DNA of 64,000 bases from Helicobacter sp. MIT 00-7814 (GTDB lineage: Bacteria > Campylobacterota > Campylobacteria > Campylobacterales > Helicobacteraceae), in the NCBI RefSeq assembly GCF_003364115.1, contig NZ_NXLL01000002.1, positions 1 to 64,000 of the forward strand, in the 5' to 3' direction. The translations under genes were made by a program, and so were the position numbers. Within the stretch, counting starts at the first letter, position 1; each line of letters opens with the position of its first letter. This document shows positions 52,551 to 61,924 of the stretch, piece after piece. The notes below the pieces were generated by a model. That model did no database searches and was not told the DNA's origin. It was given only the letters and a program-made list of their open reading frames with translations.

Positions 52551-53390
52551 GTGCAGACGCGCCTTATTGATTTTTCAAAATATTCTAGCTTGCGGATTGG
52601 CGCGCCCATAGAAGTGCATCTTATCCGCTCAAGCAAAGACGCGCAAGAATGCGTAGCGCGTGGCTTTTCTCTCATTGGAAAAGCGCAGAATCTCCTCATT
52701 TCCCCACATGCCAAAAATCTTGCAATGCTTGATAAAGAAATTTTTAGCCAAATAAGTATTGAAAGCAGAGAAAATACCACAAATGGCGCGCAAGAAAATA
52801 GCGTGCTTGTGGGTGCGGCGCTAAGTTCATCAAAAATTTTTAGTTTTTTTAAAGCACAAAATTTAGGCGGTGTGGAATTTTTGCAAGGCTTGCCCGGTTC
52901 GCTTGGGGGCATTATTAAGATGAATGCGGGGTTAAAAAGTAGCAGTGGGCAAAATTATGAAATTTGTGAAATGCTAGATTCTATCAATATCAATGGCGAG
53001 TGGATAGACGCGGAAAAAATCCCTTTTAGCTATCGTTCTAGTGGGATTAGCGGGGTGATTTTGCAAGCGTGCCTTAAAAAAATACAAGGCTTTAATGACG
53101 CGCTTAGCAAGGATTTTCTAGCTATCCGCGCCAAACACCCAAAAATGCCCAGCTGTGGGAGTTGCTTTAAGAATCCAAAGGGCGATTTTGCCGGTAGGCT
53201 TTTAGAATCTGTAGGGCTTAAGGGCTTTAGTATCGGTGGTGTGGGCTTTAGCGCGCAACATGCAAATTTTTTGGTAAATCTCGGCGGTGGGAGCTTTGAA
53301 GATGCGCTTGCTCTTATTGAGCTTGCCAAAAAGCGCGTGTTTGAGGCTTTTGGCATTATGCTTGAGTGCGAAGTGCAGATAATTTCTTAA
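52551..53390 (+). CDS. murB: UDP-N-acetylenolpyruvoylglucosamine reductase MurB
   Basis: 279 residues from a GTG that abuts the fliQ stop. FAD-dependent step of peptidoglycan precursor synthesis. Features: YSSLRIGAPIEV near 11-22, LQGLPGSLGGIIKMNAG near 113-129 (FAD loop), YRSSGISG, CGSCFKNPKGDFAGRLLESVGLKG (active-site region), GFSAQHANFLVN. It is of the shorter type III-like class typical of Helicobacter. Confidence 0.93.
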   Translation: MQTRLIDFSKYSSLRIGAPIEVHLIRSSKDAQECVARGFSLIGKAQNLLISPHAKNLAMLDKEIFSQISIESRENTTNGAQENSVLVGAALSSSKIFSFFKAQNLGGVEFLQGLPGSLGGIIKMNAGLKSSSGQNYEICEMLDSININGEWIDAEKIPFSYRSSGISGVILQACLKKIQGFNDALSKDFLAIRAKHPKMPSCGSCFKNPKGDFAGRLLESVGLKGFSIGGVGFSAQHANFLVNLGGGSFEDALALIELAKKRVFEAFGIMLECEVQIIS

Positions 53391-53473
53391 AATCACAAGC
53401 AAAATGACTTAATAAAACCATTATTTAAAAAGTTATAGAATCCGCGCTTATTTTGAAATTTTGGAGGCAAAAT

Positions 53474-54589
53474 ATGGAGCAAAAAATAAAGCCTATCATC
53501 TCTATTGTCGTGCCTTGCTATAATGAAGAGGTTTCGCTGCCACGATTTTATGATGAAATCACAAAAGTGATGAATGAATCAAAAAGTCTGCTCGCAAGTC
53601 ATAATCTTTTGCCTAAAAACGCACCATTTTACGAGCTTATCTTTGTCAATGATGGCTCAAAAGATAAGACGCTAGAGATTTTAGATTCTCTGCAAAGCAA
53701 AAATGATGGGCAAAAAAGTAGCACGCAAAAAGAATGCGAGATTGGTATATTTTCTTTTTCGCGCAATTTTGGCAAAGAAGCCGCGATTTTAGCAGGACTA
53801 CAAAAAGCGCGCGGGGAGGGCGTGATACTCCTTGATGCGGATTTGCAAGATCCGCCAAATCTGATCCCAAAAATGATAAAAATCTGGCTAGATTCTAAAC
53901 GCGAAATCAAAGTCATCTACGCGCGCCGCACCACACGCGCTGGAGAATCCAAAATCCGCGCGGCTTTGAGCGAGGCATTTTACAAGCTTTCAAATTGGAT
54001 TTCTGAAGTAAAAATAGAATCTGGCGTGCGCGACTTCCGCCTTATGGACAGGGAGGTTATCGACGCGCTTTTAGAGATGAAAGAATATCATCGCTTTTCA
54101 AAGGCGATGTTTGCGTGGGTGGGCTTCAAGCGCGAATGCTTGGAATATGAGTATATCCCGCATTTCAAAGAAAGCTCGAGCTGGAGCTTTTGGAAGCTGT
54201 TTAAATACGCGATTGAAGGGATTGTGAGCTTTAGCACGATGCCTTTGAGAATCGCCTTTGTCATTGGCGCGCTGATTTCTATTTTTGCCGTGCTGTATGG
54301 AATCTATCGCATTGTGGATACAATAATGTATGGCAACCCGGTGCCGGGCTATCCGAGCCTTATTGTCGTCATTACCTTCATTGGCGGGATACAGCTTATG
54401 CTTTTGGGCGTGATTGGCGAGTATATCGCTAGAATCTATGAGCAAGTGAAAATGCGCCCGATTTATATTTTGGAAAATCGCGGGAGTGTGAAGGTTGCAA
54501 AAGTTGCAGATTCTAAAGAAAATGCAGAATCTGCGCTAGATTCTGATAGTCATTGCGAGCGCAACGCAGTGGAGCGTGGCAATCCATAA
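53474..54589 (+). CDS. gtrB: GtrB-type undecaprenyl-phosphate glycosyltransferase
   Basis: 371 residues from ATG 53474 (TTGGAGG upstream). GT2 domain with SIVVPCYNEEVSLPRF, VNDGSKDKT, the metal site LDADLQDPP and RDFRLMDREV; two C-terminal membrane helices (about 255-280 and 295-320). It loads glucose (or another sugar) on the lipid carrier for transfer by the neighbouring large membrane protein. The last 15 or so residues (DSHCERNAVERGNP) are encoded by a dispersed repeat and extend the normal C-terminus. Confidence 0.88.
   Translation: MEQKIKPIISIVVPCYNEEVSLPRFYDEITKVMNESKSLLASHNLLPKNAPFYELIFVNDGSKDKTLEILDSLQSKNDGQKSSTQKECEIGIFSFSRNFGKEAAILAGLQKARGEGVILLDADLQDPPNLIPKMIKIWLDSKREIKVIYARRTTRAGESKIRAALSEAFYKLSNWISEVKIESGVRDFRLMDREVIDALLEMKEYHRFSKAMFAWVGFKRECLEYEYIPHFKESSSWSFWKLFKYAIEGIVSFSTMPLRIAFVIGALISIFAVLYGIYRIVDTIMYGNPVPGYPSLIVVITFIGGIQLMLLGVIGEYIARIYEQVKMRPIYILENRGSVKVAKVADSKENAESALDSDSHCERNAVERGNP
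54549..54585 (+). repeat. Dispersed repeat forming the 3' end of gtrB
   Basis: GTCATTGCGAGCG followed by GGAGCGTGGCAATCC is an imperfect palindrome (CATTGC...GCAATC ends) of a kind scattered through several bacterial genomes. It is read through in frame and supplies the stop of gtrB right after it. Confidence 0.7.
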
Positions 54590-54600
54590 AGATCTTTAAG

Positions 54601-54762
54601 CTGCTGCACCGCGTTGCAGAATCCGCAGAATCTTATCTGCCAAAAATGGTAAAACATGAACGCGAAGCTGGAAACAAAGCGGAATTTATTTCCGCGCAGT
54701 TGGAAGCGTAGCGGAGCTCACAAGGGCTTTGCTCTTGTGAGTGATACGTTCAAAGGAATAGG
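54601..54762 (+). repeat. Palindromic repeat element upstream of the gtrII-like gene
   Basis: Same family as 37434-37735: CGCGTTGCAGAATCCGCAGAATC, ATGGTAAAACATGAACGCG, the 17-mer variant GCGGAATTTATTTCCGC (54679-54695), and TTGGAAGCGTAGCGGAGCT. Where the hspR copy has a CTTTGGC/GCCAAAG hairpin this copy has CTCACAAG/CTTGTGAG. A 49-codon ORF (54656-54805) spans it and its TGA overlaps the ATG of the next gene. Confidence 0.85.
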
Positions 54763-54801
54763 AAAAGTGATACAACTTATAATAGAACAAAGGAGCTTAG
54801 T

Positions 54802-56637
54802 ATGAATATCTTATCCCGCTCATTTAGGGAATTTAAAGTCGCCTCTTGGGCGTTTTTCCACACGCAAGGTTTTTGGAAGTATTTTCTTATCGCTTTTAGC
54901 CTTTATGGCTTGGGGATTTTGAGCCTTATCCGCGCAGATGTGTATTATATCGATGATTTAAATCGTGCGATTATCGGCTACAAGGAATGGGAGAATTTCT
55001 CGCGCTATATTAGCTGGTTTCTCTCTACCTTTATGCATATGGATTCTGTGCTCTCTGATGTTTCGCCACTTACGCAGCTTGTGGCGATTGCTTTCCTAAG
55101 CTTTGCGAGCCTTATTTTGGTATGGAGTGTGCGCGAAGTTATCTGGAAAAATGAAGATTCTAATTGGGAATCTAGCGAGATTCCATACAAAAAGCGCCTA
55201 ACAGTGCTAGGCATCATCGCTTCCATTCCGCTTGGGCTTTCGCCTTACTTTTTAGAGGAGCTTTCTTTTAAATACGACTCGCCTTATATGGCGCTAAGCG
55301 TGCTTTTTAGCGTGATTCCATTTGTGTTTATCCACCACATTCGCGCGTATATCCCTATTTCGATTCTTTGTTCGCTTGGTATGTGTATGACTTATCAAGC
55401 AAGTAGCGGGATTGAAGTGATTTTGGTGCTATTTTTTGCGTTTTTGATATTTAATCAAACAAATGCTGGCGTGAAAAAGGCTTTTACTTTCATAGGTGTT
55501 TCTGCACTTAACTACATTATCGCGCTTAGCATTTTTAAGTTTTTTATCATGCATGAAAACTCGCATTCTCAAGCAAGCACTGCGATGCTAAAGGGGAGCG
55601 ATTTGATAAGTGGCTTTTTGCGAAACCTTGATATGTATCTAAACTACCTTTGGAGTGACTTTGGCTTGGCAGGGGTGAAAATCTGCGTGCTGGCATTGCT
55701 TGGGTTTTTTGTCATTTCTGCGATATATCAAGCGCGGATAAATAAGATTCTCTCTCTCATCTTAGCGCTTGCGGTGCTCTGCATTGGAATCTGCCTAAGT
55801 TACGGCACTTATCTTGTGCTAGAGCAGCCGCTTACGCGCCCGCGTGCGTTTATTGGCATTGGCGTATTTGTCGCGGCTTTGAGCGTGTATGTGGTGAGCG
55901 CGTGGCGTGGCTGGGCGTATAAGCAAAAAGATCAATCCCGCACCAACTCCACGCGCTATGTTTCCCGCCCATTGCCACAAAGGGCGTTTTATATTTTGAG
56001 TGCGGTGATTGTTGGCTTTTGCTCTTGGTCGCTTGTGGTGTTTGCAAACTCCTATGGCAACGCGCTTTCACAACAAAATGAATACCAAAAATTCCGCCTA
56101 ACCGTGCTTTTAAATGATTTGGTAAATGCCACGCCGCACTATGCTGACGCGGATAATTACCTTTATAGAATCAAAGGCTGGGTGACAGCATCGCCCGCGC
56201 TTGAGAACGCCTCAAAGCACTATCCGATAATGAAGCGCCTTGTGACGATTACAGATTCTAAATATTGGGTAAGAACTGCGATGAAGCACTATGGCTGGGG
56301 CGAAGTGCCTGAAGAGCAGCTGAAAACTACGCCTGAAGCAGAGGATTTTAACGCGCTCAAAGAAGATCCGCGCTGCGATCCAGCAACTGCTGGCAAACGC
56401 TTAAAACTTGTCGATAATATTTATCATAAAATCGAAGTCTATCCGCAATGCACACTGATTGAGTTTAAAGGCAAGGAACGCTATATCCACACATTTGATA
56501 AGGAAGTGACAAAGGACTTTGAAGAGCGCTTGAATGCGGGGAACGAAGATCCTACGCTAGATTCCCCAACGCAAGAAAATGCGCTAGAATCTAAAGAATC
56601 TAACATAGATTCTAAGCCCGCGCCACACGCCAAATAG
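54802..56637 (+). CDS. GtrII-like membrane glucosyltransferase
   Basis: 611 residues with about ten to twelve membrane segments. The N-terminal block YYIDDLNRAIIGYKEW followed by a periplasmic loop and RYISWFLSTFMH is the pattern of the glucosyltransferase II family (GtrII of serotype-converting phages), with acidic catalytic residues in the first loop. It would move the lipid-linked sugar made by GtrB onto O-antigen in the periplasm. Hydrophilic C-terminal part from about 430. It lies between gtrB and gtrA, completing a three-gene glucosylation cassette. Confidence 0.8.
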   Translation: MNILSRSFREFKVASWAFFHTQGFWKYFLIAFSLYGLGILSLIRADVYYIDDLNRAIIGYKEWENFSRYISWFLSTFMHMDSVLSDVSPLTQLVAIAFLSFASLILVWSVREVIWKNEDSNWESSEIPYKKRLTVLGIIASIPLGLSPYFLEELSFKYDSPYMALSVLFSVIPFVFIHHIRAYIPISILCSLGMCMTYQASSGIEVILVLFFAFLIFNQTNAGVKKAFTFIGVSALNYIIALSIFKFFIMHENSHSQASTAMLKGSDLISGFLRNLDMYLNYLWSDFGLAGVKICVLALLGFFVISAIYQARINKILSLILALAVLCIGICLSYGTYLVLEQPLTRPRAFIGIGVFVAALSVYVVSAWRGWAYKQKDQSRTNSTRYVSRPLPQRAFYILSAVIVGFCSWSLVVFANSYGNALSQQNEYQKFRLTVLLNDLVNATPHYADADNYLYRIKGWVTASPALENASKHYPIMKRLVTITDSKYWVRTAMKHYGWGEVPEEQLKTTPEAEDFNALKEDPRCDPATAGKRLKLVDNIYHKIEVYPQCTLIEFKGKERYIHTFDKEVTKDFEERLNAGNEDPTLDSPTQENALESKESNIDSKPAPHAK

Positions 56638-56681
56638 AGCGAAATAAAATGAAGTAGCAGAGCCAAAATGCGAGAATCTAA

Positions 56682-57092
56682 ATGAGCCAAAAATTGTCAA
56701 AACAAAAATTGCAAGTGCTTTTGTCGCATTCTGCCGTGCGCTATGGACTTGTGGGCGTGGCAAATACGATTGTAGGGCTTGGGTTTAGTTTTTTTCTTGT
56801 TTTTATTGGTGTTTTGCCCGAGCTTGCAAACACGCTTGGAATCATCGCTGGCATGATAAATTCCTACTTTCTTAACAAGCGCTTTACTTTCAAATCGCAA
56901 AATTCCCATAAAAGTGATTTTGTGAGATTCTGCATTGCGATGGGGATTTCTTACGCGGTAAATATGCTTATTTTTACGCTCAGTTTCCGCATTTTGGGGA
57001 TTAATGAATATATTTCTATTCTTATCGCCAGCGTGGCTTACACCATCACAGGCTATCTTATCAGCCGATTTTGGGCGTTTAAGCAAAGGTAA
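56682..57092 (+). CDS. gtrA: GtrA-family flippase
   Basis: 136 residues with four membrane helices and the signature RYGLVGVANTIVGLGFSFFL, NSYFLNKRFTFK and GYLISRFWAFKQR. GtrA proteins flip the undecaprenyl-linked glucose across the inner membrane. Together with gtrB and the GtrII-like gene it forms a cassette for glucosylating surface polysaccharide. Confidence 0.9.
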   Translation: MSQKLSKQKLQVLLSHSAVRYGLVGVANTIVGLGFSFFLVFIGVLPELANTLGIIAGMINSYFLNKRFTFKSQNSHKSDFVRFCIAMGISYAVNMLIFTLSFRILGINEYISILIASVAYTITGYLISRFWAFKQR

Positions 57093-57116
57093 TAAATCAA
57101 AATTTAAGGAGCAAAC

Positions 57117-58466
57117 TTGTTTGACACGCTAACGCAATCATTTAAAAATGTCGCGAATAAAATTCGCTTTAGCGATGATGAAAGAGCGCTAAAAAGCGCG
57201 CTGGAGGAGTTAAAGAGAATCTTACTGCGCAATGATGTCTATCACAAAGCCACAAAAGAGATTTTGCAATCTGTGGAATCTAAGACAAAGGCGCAGGGCA
57301 TTGGCAAGCAGAGCTTTAATAAGGCGCTAGAGCAGAGCCTGCTTGAGATTTTGCACACTTCAAAGCATTATGGTTTTACCTACGCGCCCACACCGCCTAC
57401 GATTATTTTGATGATGGGTTTGCAAGGAAGCGGGAAAACCACCACCACCGCAAAGCTTGCAAACTATCTCAAAAGTCGCGGAAAAAAAGTTTTGATGGCG
57501 GCGTGCGATTTGCAACGTTTGGCTGCTGTGGAGCAACTCAAGCAATTAGGGCAAAGCATAGAAGTAGAAGTTTTTGCGCCCACGCAAGAGAATCTAAATG
57601 CGCCAAAAGTGGCTTTAGAAGTGGCTAAAGAGGCTAAGCAAAAGGCTATCAGCGGGCATTTTGATGTGCTTTTGATTGATACAGCTGGGCGCTTGGCGAT
57701 AGATTCTGAATTAATGGAGGAGCTAAGCGCGATTAAAAAATCCATAAATCCCACAGAGTGCTTTTATGTGGCAGATTCTCTCGTGGGACAGGAGGGCGTG
57801 AAAACAGCCGCGCTTTTTAATGAAAAAATAGGCATTGATGGCGTGATTTTGACAAAATTTGATAGCGATTCAAAAGGTGGTATCGCGCTTTCTGTGGCGT
57901 TTCAAATCGGCGTGCCATTGCGCTTTATTGGAAGTGGTGAGAAGGTGGCGGATTTGGATATTTTCTTGCCAGAACGCATTGTCTCGCGCCTTATGGGAGC
58001 GGGAGATATCGCCTCATTGGCAGAAAAAACCGCAAGTGTGATTGATGAAAAAGAAGCAAAAAATATCACTAAAAAGCTCAAAAAAGGGCAATTTAGCTTT
58101 GAAGATTTTTTAAATCAAATTGAAAACATTAAAAAACTAGGCTCGATGAGCTCGATTGTCTCAATGATCCCGGGGCTTGGGAATATGGCAAGTGCGCTGA
58201 AAAATGTGGATTTGGATAATTCAAGCGAGATAAAAAATATCCGCGCGATGGTGAATTCTATGACGCCAAAAGAGCGCGCTAACCCAGATTTACTCAATGG
58301 CTCAAGGCGCAAAAGGATAGCACAAGGTAGTGGGCTTGATGTCGCGAGTATAAATCGCATTGTCAAGCAGTTTGATAATGCTGCAAAAATGGCAAAGAGA
58401 ATGAGCCAAAAAGGCGGTATGCAGGACTTTATGAGCATGCTTGGAAATGCAAAATTCCCACGATGA
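57117..58466 (+). CDS. ffh: Signal recognition particle protein Ffh
   Basis: 449 residues from a TTG start with AAGGAG upstream. N domain (1-95), G domain with GLQGSGKTTTTAKLA (G1, about 100-114), DTAGRLAIDSEL and LTKFDSDSKGG, then the methionine-rich M domain (from about 300: MSSIVSMIPGLGNM, ANPDLLNGSRRKRIAQGSG). It delivers membrane proteins to FtsY. First gene of the translation block. Confidence 0.95.
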   Translation: MFDTLTQSFKNVANKIRFSDDERALKSALEELKRILLRNDVYHKATKEILQSVESKTKAQGIGKQSFNKALEQSLLEILHTSKHYGFTYAPTPPTIILMMGLQGSGKTTTTAKLANYLKSRGKKVLMAACDLQRLAAVEQLKQLGQSIEVEVFAPTQENLNAPKVALEVAKEAKQKAISGHFDVLLIDTAGRLAIDSELMEELSAIKKSINPTECFYVADSLVGQEGVKTAALFNEKIGIDGVILTKFDSDSKGGIALSVAFQIGVPLRFIGSGEKVADLDIFLPERIVSRLMGAGDIASLAEKTASVIDEKEAKNITKKLKKGQFSFEDFLNQIENIKKLGSMSSIVSMIPGLGNMASALKNVDLDNSSEIKNIRAMVNSMTPKERANPDLLNGSRRKRIAQGSGLDVASINRIVKQFDNAAKMAKRMSQKGGMQDFMSMLGNAKFPR

Positions 58467-58499
58467 GCCAAAATAAAGCTTTTTTAAGCAAAGAATCTT

Positions 58500-58505
58500 T
58501 ATAAT
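58500..58505 (+). promoter_or_regulatory. -10 box upstream of rpsP
   Basis: TATAAT 50 nt before the rpsP ATG, following an AT-rich stretch; no clear -35. Confidence 0.5.
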
Positions 58506-58554
58506 TGCCCGCTTAATTGACATATTTTTTCACACAATAAGGAGCACACAAGCA

Positions 58555-58779
58555 ATGACCGTAATTCGTTTAACAAGAATGGGACGCAAGAAAAAGCCTT
58601 TTTATCGTATTGTTGTTACAGATTCTCGCAAAAAGCGTGATGGTGGCTGGATAGAATCTCTAGGATATTACAATCCGCTTACACAGCCTGAAACCGTGAA
58701 ATTTGACAAAGAGCGCTTGGCGTATTGGAAAAGCGTTGGCGCAAAAATGAGCGAGCGCGTAGCAAAGCTTACAAAATAA
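58555..58779 (+). CDS. rpsP: 30S ribosomal protein S16
   Basis: 74 residues with the S16 signature [20 protein letters not shown] and [11 protein letters not shown]. Ribosome site AAGGAG. Start of the conserved rpsP-khpA-rimM-trmD-rplS order. Confidence 0.97.
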   Translation: MTVIRLTRMGRKKKPFYRIVVTDSRKKRDGGWIESLGYYNPLTQPETVKFDKERLAYWKSVGAKMSERVAKLTK

Positions 58780-58843
58780 TCTTAAAATTACAGCTTGCAA
58801 AATCGCGGGCTGTTGCATTTTGAGAATACATAGAGATATAGAT

Positions 58844-59110
58844 ATGAATAATGAAGGCAAGATAGAGGATTTTATCGAAAAATATGCCAAAAAGATTGTA
58901 ACCCAACCGCAATGCATTAAGGTGCAAAGCACTTGCACGCAAGATGCGCAGGGCAATAAGCTAAAGGATATTTTGGTATATGCGCACCCAGATGATGTAG
59001 GACGCTTGATAGGCAAAGAAGGCAAGATGATAAGCTCTCTTAAAACTCTCATATCCGGAGCAAAAGCAAAAGATGGGCAAAACTACAAAATCACCATTGA
59101 ATCTTCCTAA
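58844..59110 (+). CDS. khpA: KH-domain RNA-binding protein KhpA
   Basis: 88 residues from the ATG at 58844, which gives the usual short KhpA length; an upstream TTG at 58820 is less likely. The KH domain has the GxxG loop as VGRLIGKEGKMISSLKTLI. KhpA-type proteins bind RNA and influence translation and division. It overlaps rimM by 38 bp. Confidence 0.88.
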   Translation: MNNEGKIEDFIEKYAKKIVTQPQCIKVQSTCTQDAQGNKLKDILVYAHPDDVGRLIGKEGKMISSLKTLISGAKAKDGQNYKITIESS

Positions 59111-59720
59111 GCAGGCGGATTCTGGGCGTATTTACATTGGCAAGCTCGGGCGCAGTGTCGGCGTAAATGGCATGTTGCGTGTTTTTTTGCAGACAGATTT
59201 TCCGCAGTTTTTAAAACAAGGCGTAGTTCTTAGCACTTCCCACCCATTGTATCCTACGCTTGAAATCTTAGACTTTCAAAGCGCGCAGGGTTCTATCAAA
59301 ACACAATCCCACAAATCAGAATCCCACCACAACACAGCGCCTAGCGCGCTTATTACCTTTAAAAATATCACTTCAAAAGAAGAGGCAAGCCAGCTTACAA
59401 ACACCTTGCTTTTTAGCAGCGTGGATTCTACGCGCGCAGCTTGCGAATTGAAAGAGGGCGAGTTTTTTTGGTTTGATATTATTGGTTGCAAGATTATCGA
59501 AGAAGGCGCAGAGCTTGGCATTGTGAGCGAGATAGAGCGCATAGGGAGTGTAGATTATCTCATTATTGAAACAAGTGAGAATCTTTTGAGCGCAGATTCT
59601 AAGATAAAATTGCCAAAGCGCTTTTTGCTTCCTTATATTGAGCGCTACATTTTAAATACGCAAATTGAGATAAAAAGCATTTTCACGCAAGGTGCGCGCG
59701 AGATTTTAGAAGAGAGCTAG
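59073..59720 (+). CDS. rimM: Ribosome maturation factor RimM
   Basis: 215 residues, with start in the 3' end of khpA. Family blocks: YIGKLGRSVGVNGMLRVFL near 20-38, the PRC-barrel region EFFWFDIIGCKII near 128-140, SVDYLIIE and LPKRFLLPYIERYI. It assists 30S head assembly with S19. Slightly longer than usual because of a polar insert (residues 75-90, SHKSESHHNTAPS). Confidence 0.92.
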   Translation: MGKTTKSPLNLPKQADSGRIYIGKLGRSVGVNGMLRVFLQTDFPQFLKQGVVLSTSHPLYPTLEILDFQSAQGSIKTQSHKSESHHNTAPSALITFKNITSKEEASQLTNTLLFSSVDSTRAACELKEGEFFWFDIIGCKIIEEGAELGIVSEIERIGSVDYLIIETSENLLSADSKIKLPKRFLLPYIERYILNTQIEIKSIFTQGAREILEES

Positions 59721-59723
59721 GAA

Positions 59724-60476
59724 ATGAAATTTAGTTTTTTGAGCCTTTTTCCACAGCTCATCGCGCCTTATTTTGCAGATTCTATCCTTAAGCGCGCGTG
59801 TGAAAAGGGGATCATTGAGTTTGAGTGTATCAATATGCGCGATTTTACTTCGCCACCGCATTTTAAGGCGGATTCCGCGCCTATTAGTGGTGGAGCAGGG
59901 CAGGTGCTACATTTAGAAATACTCTCTTTAGCGTTGCAGAATCTTAAGGATTCTCATATTATTTTTTTAAGTCCTTGCGGGAAGCCATTTTGTCAAAATG
60001 ACTCCTTGCGTCTTAGCAAAAAAAGGCATATTAGCTTTGTATGCGGGCGTTATGAGGGCTTTGATGAGCGCGCGATTGAGCTTTTTGCGGACGAGGTTTT
60101 TAGCATTGGGGATTTTATTTTGACAGGTGGCGAGCTTGGCGCGCTAAGTTTAGCCGATAGCATTGCAAGGCAGATTGAAGGCGTGCTTGGGAATAAAGAT
60201 TCTCTCAAAGGTGAAAGTTTTGAATCTCATCTTTTGGAAGCGCCAAATTTTGCCAAAAGTAGCCCAAAAGTTGAAAAATTTTTGCAAAATTCTCAAAAAT
60301 TGCATACACCTTCAGAGTATTCAAAGGGAAATCATAGTAAAATCGCGGGCTTAAAAACAAGCCTTGCAACTGCAAAGACAAAGTATTTTCGCCCAGATTT
60401 GTATATTACATTGAAGGCGCAAAGCACTGCTTATGAGCCTAAGGCGCGCAAGAGCAAAGCACACAAGGCAAAATAA
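59724..60476 (+). CDS. trmD: tRNA (guanine-N1)-methyltransferase TrmD
   Basis: 250 residues. SPOUT-family knot signature: SGGAGQVLH near 52-61, [15 protein letters not shown] near 108-123 and [15 protein letters not shown] near 132-147. It methylates G37 of tRNA to prevent frameshifting. The conserved Asp in the C-terminal part is within the family pattern. Ends 16 nt before the L19 gene. Confidence 0.95.
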   Translation: MKFSFLSLFPQLIAPYFADSILKRACEKGIIEFECINMRDFTSPPHFKADSAPISGGAGQVLHLEILSLALQNLKDSHIIFLSPCGKPFCQNDSLRLSKKRHISFVCGRYEGFDERAIELFADEVFSIGDFILTGGELGALSLADSIARQIEGVLGNKDSLKGESFESHLLEAPNFAKSSPKVEKFLQNSQKLHTPSEYSKGNHSKIAGLKTSLATAKTKYFRPDLYITLKAQSTAYEPKARKSKAHKAK

Positions 60477-60492
60477 AAGAAGGAGTTTTAAG

Positions 60493-60870
60493 ATGAAAAA
60501 TAGATATATTGAGAGCTTCCAAAAAGCCCAAATTGGTGAGAAAAAAGTGCCACATTTTAAAGCAGGCGACACAATCAAGCTTGGTATTAAGATTATGGAA
60601 GGCGATAAAAGCAGGATTCAGAACTTTGAAGGCGTGTGTATCGCTATCCGTGGAAATGGTGTAGATAGGACTTTCACGGTGCGTAAAATCGGCGCAAATA
60701 ATATCGGCGTGGAAAAAACTTTCCCACTTTATAGCGAGAGTCTAGATTCTATCCAAGTGCTAAGAATCGGGCGCGTGCGCAGAGCGAAGCTTTATTATTT
60801 GCGCAATAGAAGCGGTAAAGCAGCGCGTATCAAAGAACTTCGCAAGGATACAAGAACAAATAAAGCATAA
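60493..60870 (+). CDS. rplS: 50S ribosomal protein L19
   Basis: 125 residues from ATG 60493 with AAGGAG. L19 signature: [49 protein letters not shown], and the [20 protein letters not shown] end. Located at the 30S-50S interface. Confidence 0.97.
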   Translation: MKNRYIESFQKAQIGEKKVPHFKAGDTIKLGIKIMEGDKSRIQNFEGVCIAIRGNGVDRTFTVRKIGANNIGVEKTFPLYSESLDSIQVLRIGRVRRAKLYYLRNRSGKAARIKELRKDTRTNKA

Positions 60871-60923
60871 TCTAAGCCTTAGCGCGTGCGTCTAGCGCTT
60901 TGATTACTTTTTAAGGAAAAGCT

Positions 60924-61922
60924 ATGCGTTTGCAAGAAGCGATAGAATTTTTAGAATCAAAAAATATTGCGGTGCGTCATTTTAATGCAAGCAAAGACTT
61001 TGAATTGAGCGCTTTAGCCCCGCTAGAGCAGGCTACTCAAACGCAGATTAGCTACATTGATCAAGAAAAATACCTTGCTTCTCTTGCGGATTCTCGCGTT
61101 GGTGCGGTTTTGGTGCGCCCAAATCACGCAAACCTTGTCCCAGCGCACATTCAAGGCTTAGAAGTTGCAAATCCTCATCTCGCATTTGCCTACTTAAGCC
61201 ATCTTTTTGCAAAGCCAGAATTTGCAAATCTTCGCAAAAACTACGCCCAAGAACTTTTGGAATCTAACCCCACACTTACCATCGCGCCAAATGTTTTTAT
61301 CGGTGCAAATGTCAGTATCGGCGCTCATACGCAGATTTTGCCCGGTGTGGTGATAAGTGATAATGTCTCAATCGGCGCGCATTGCAAGATTTATCCAAAT
61401 GTGGTGATTTATCGCGATACGCAAATCGGTGATAATGTCTCAATCCACGCAGGCAGTGTGATAGGAAGCGATGGCTTTGGCTACGCACACACAAATGAAG
61501 GCAAACATATCAAAATCGAGCATAGCGGGCGCGTGGTGATAGAATCTCGCGTAGAAATTGGCGCAAACAACACCATCGATCGCGCTGTGTTTGGGGAAAC
61601 GCGTATCAAAAGTGGCGCAATTATCGATAATCTCGTGCAGGTGGGGCATAACTGCGTGGTTGGCGAAAATACGATTTTAGTTTCACAAGTTGGCTTGGCA
61701 GGCTCTACCACCACCGGGCGCAATGTCGTCATGGGCGGGCAGGCAGGCACAGGCGGGCATATACATATTGGCGACTTTGTGCAAGTGGCTGGGCGCGGGG
61801 CTGTGGGGAAAAATCTCCCCCCAAATACAAAGTGGGGCGGACACCCGCTTATGGAGCTTGATGAGTGGATGAAGTTTTATGTAAGCTTGCGCCGATTGCT
61901 CAAGCAAAAAAAGGAGAAGTAA
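60924..61922 (+). CDS. lpxD: UDP-3-O-acylglucosamine N-acyltransferase LpxD
   Basis: 332 residues. N-terminal uridine-binding domain (1-105), then left-handed beta-helix hexapeptide repeats (110-270: IAPNVFIGANVSIGAHTQI, SIGAHCKIYPNVVIY), with the catalytic His in GAVGKN/VGHNCVV-type blocks and the insertion loop GSDGFGYAHTNEGKHIKI. It catalyses the third step of lipid A synthesis. Ends 2 nt before the next gene. Confidence 0.94.
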   Translation: MRLQEAIEFLESKNIAVRHFNASKDFELSALAPLEQATQTQISYIDQEKYLASLADSRVGAVLVRPNHANLVPAHIQGLEVANPHLAFAYLSHLFAKPEFANLRKNYAQELLESNPTLTIAPNVFIGANVSIGAHTQILPGVVISDNVSIGAHCKIYPNVVIYRDTQIGDNVSIHAGSVIGSDGFGYAHTNEGKHIKIEHSGRVVIESRVEIGANNTIDRAVFGETRIKSGAIIDNLVQVGHNCVVGENTILVSQVGLAGSTTTGRNVVMGGQAGTGGHIHIGDFVQVAGRGAVGKNLPPNTKWGGHPLMELDEWMKFYVSLRRLLKQKKEK

Positions 61923-61924
61923 AA

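Noticed and set aside
61811-61816. C6 run in lpxD as a phase-variation tract
   Set aside because: Too short, and the lpxD frame is intact on both sides in an essential gene.
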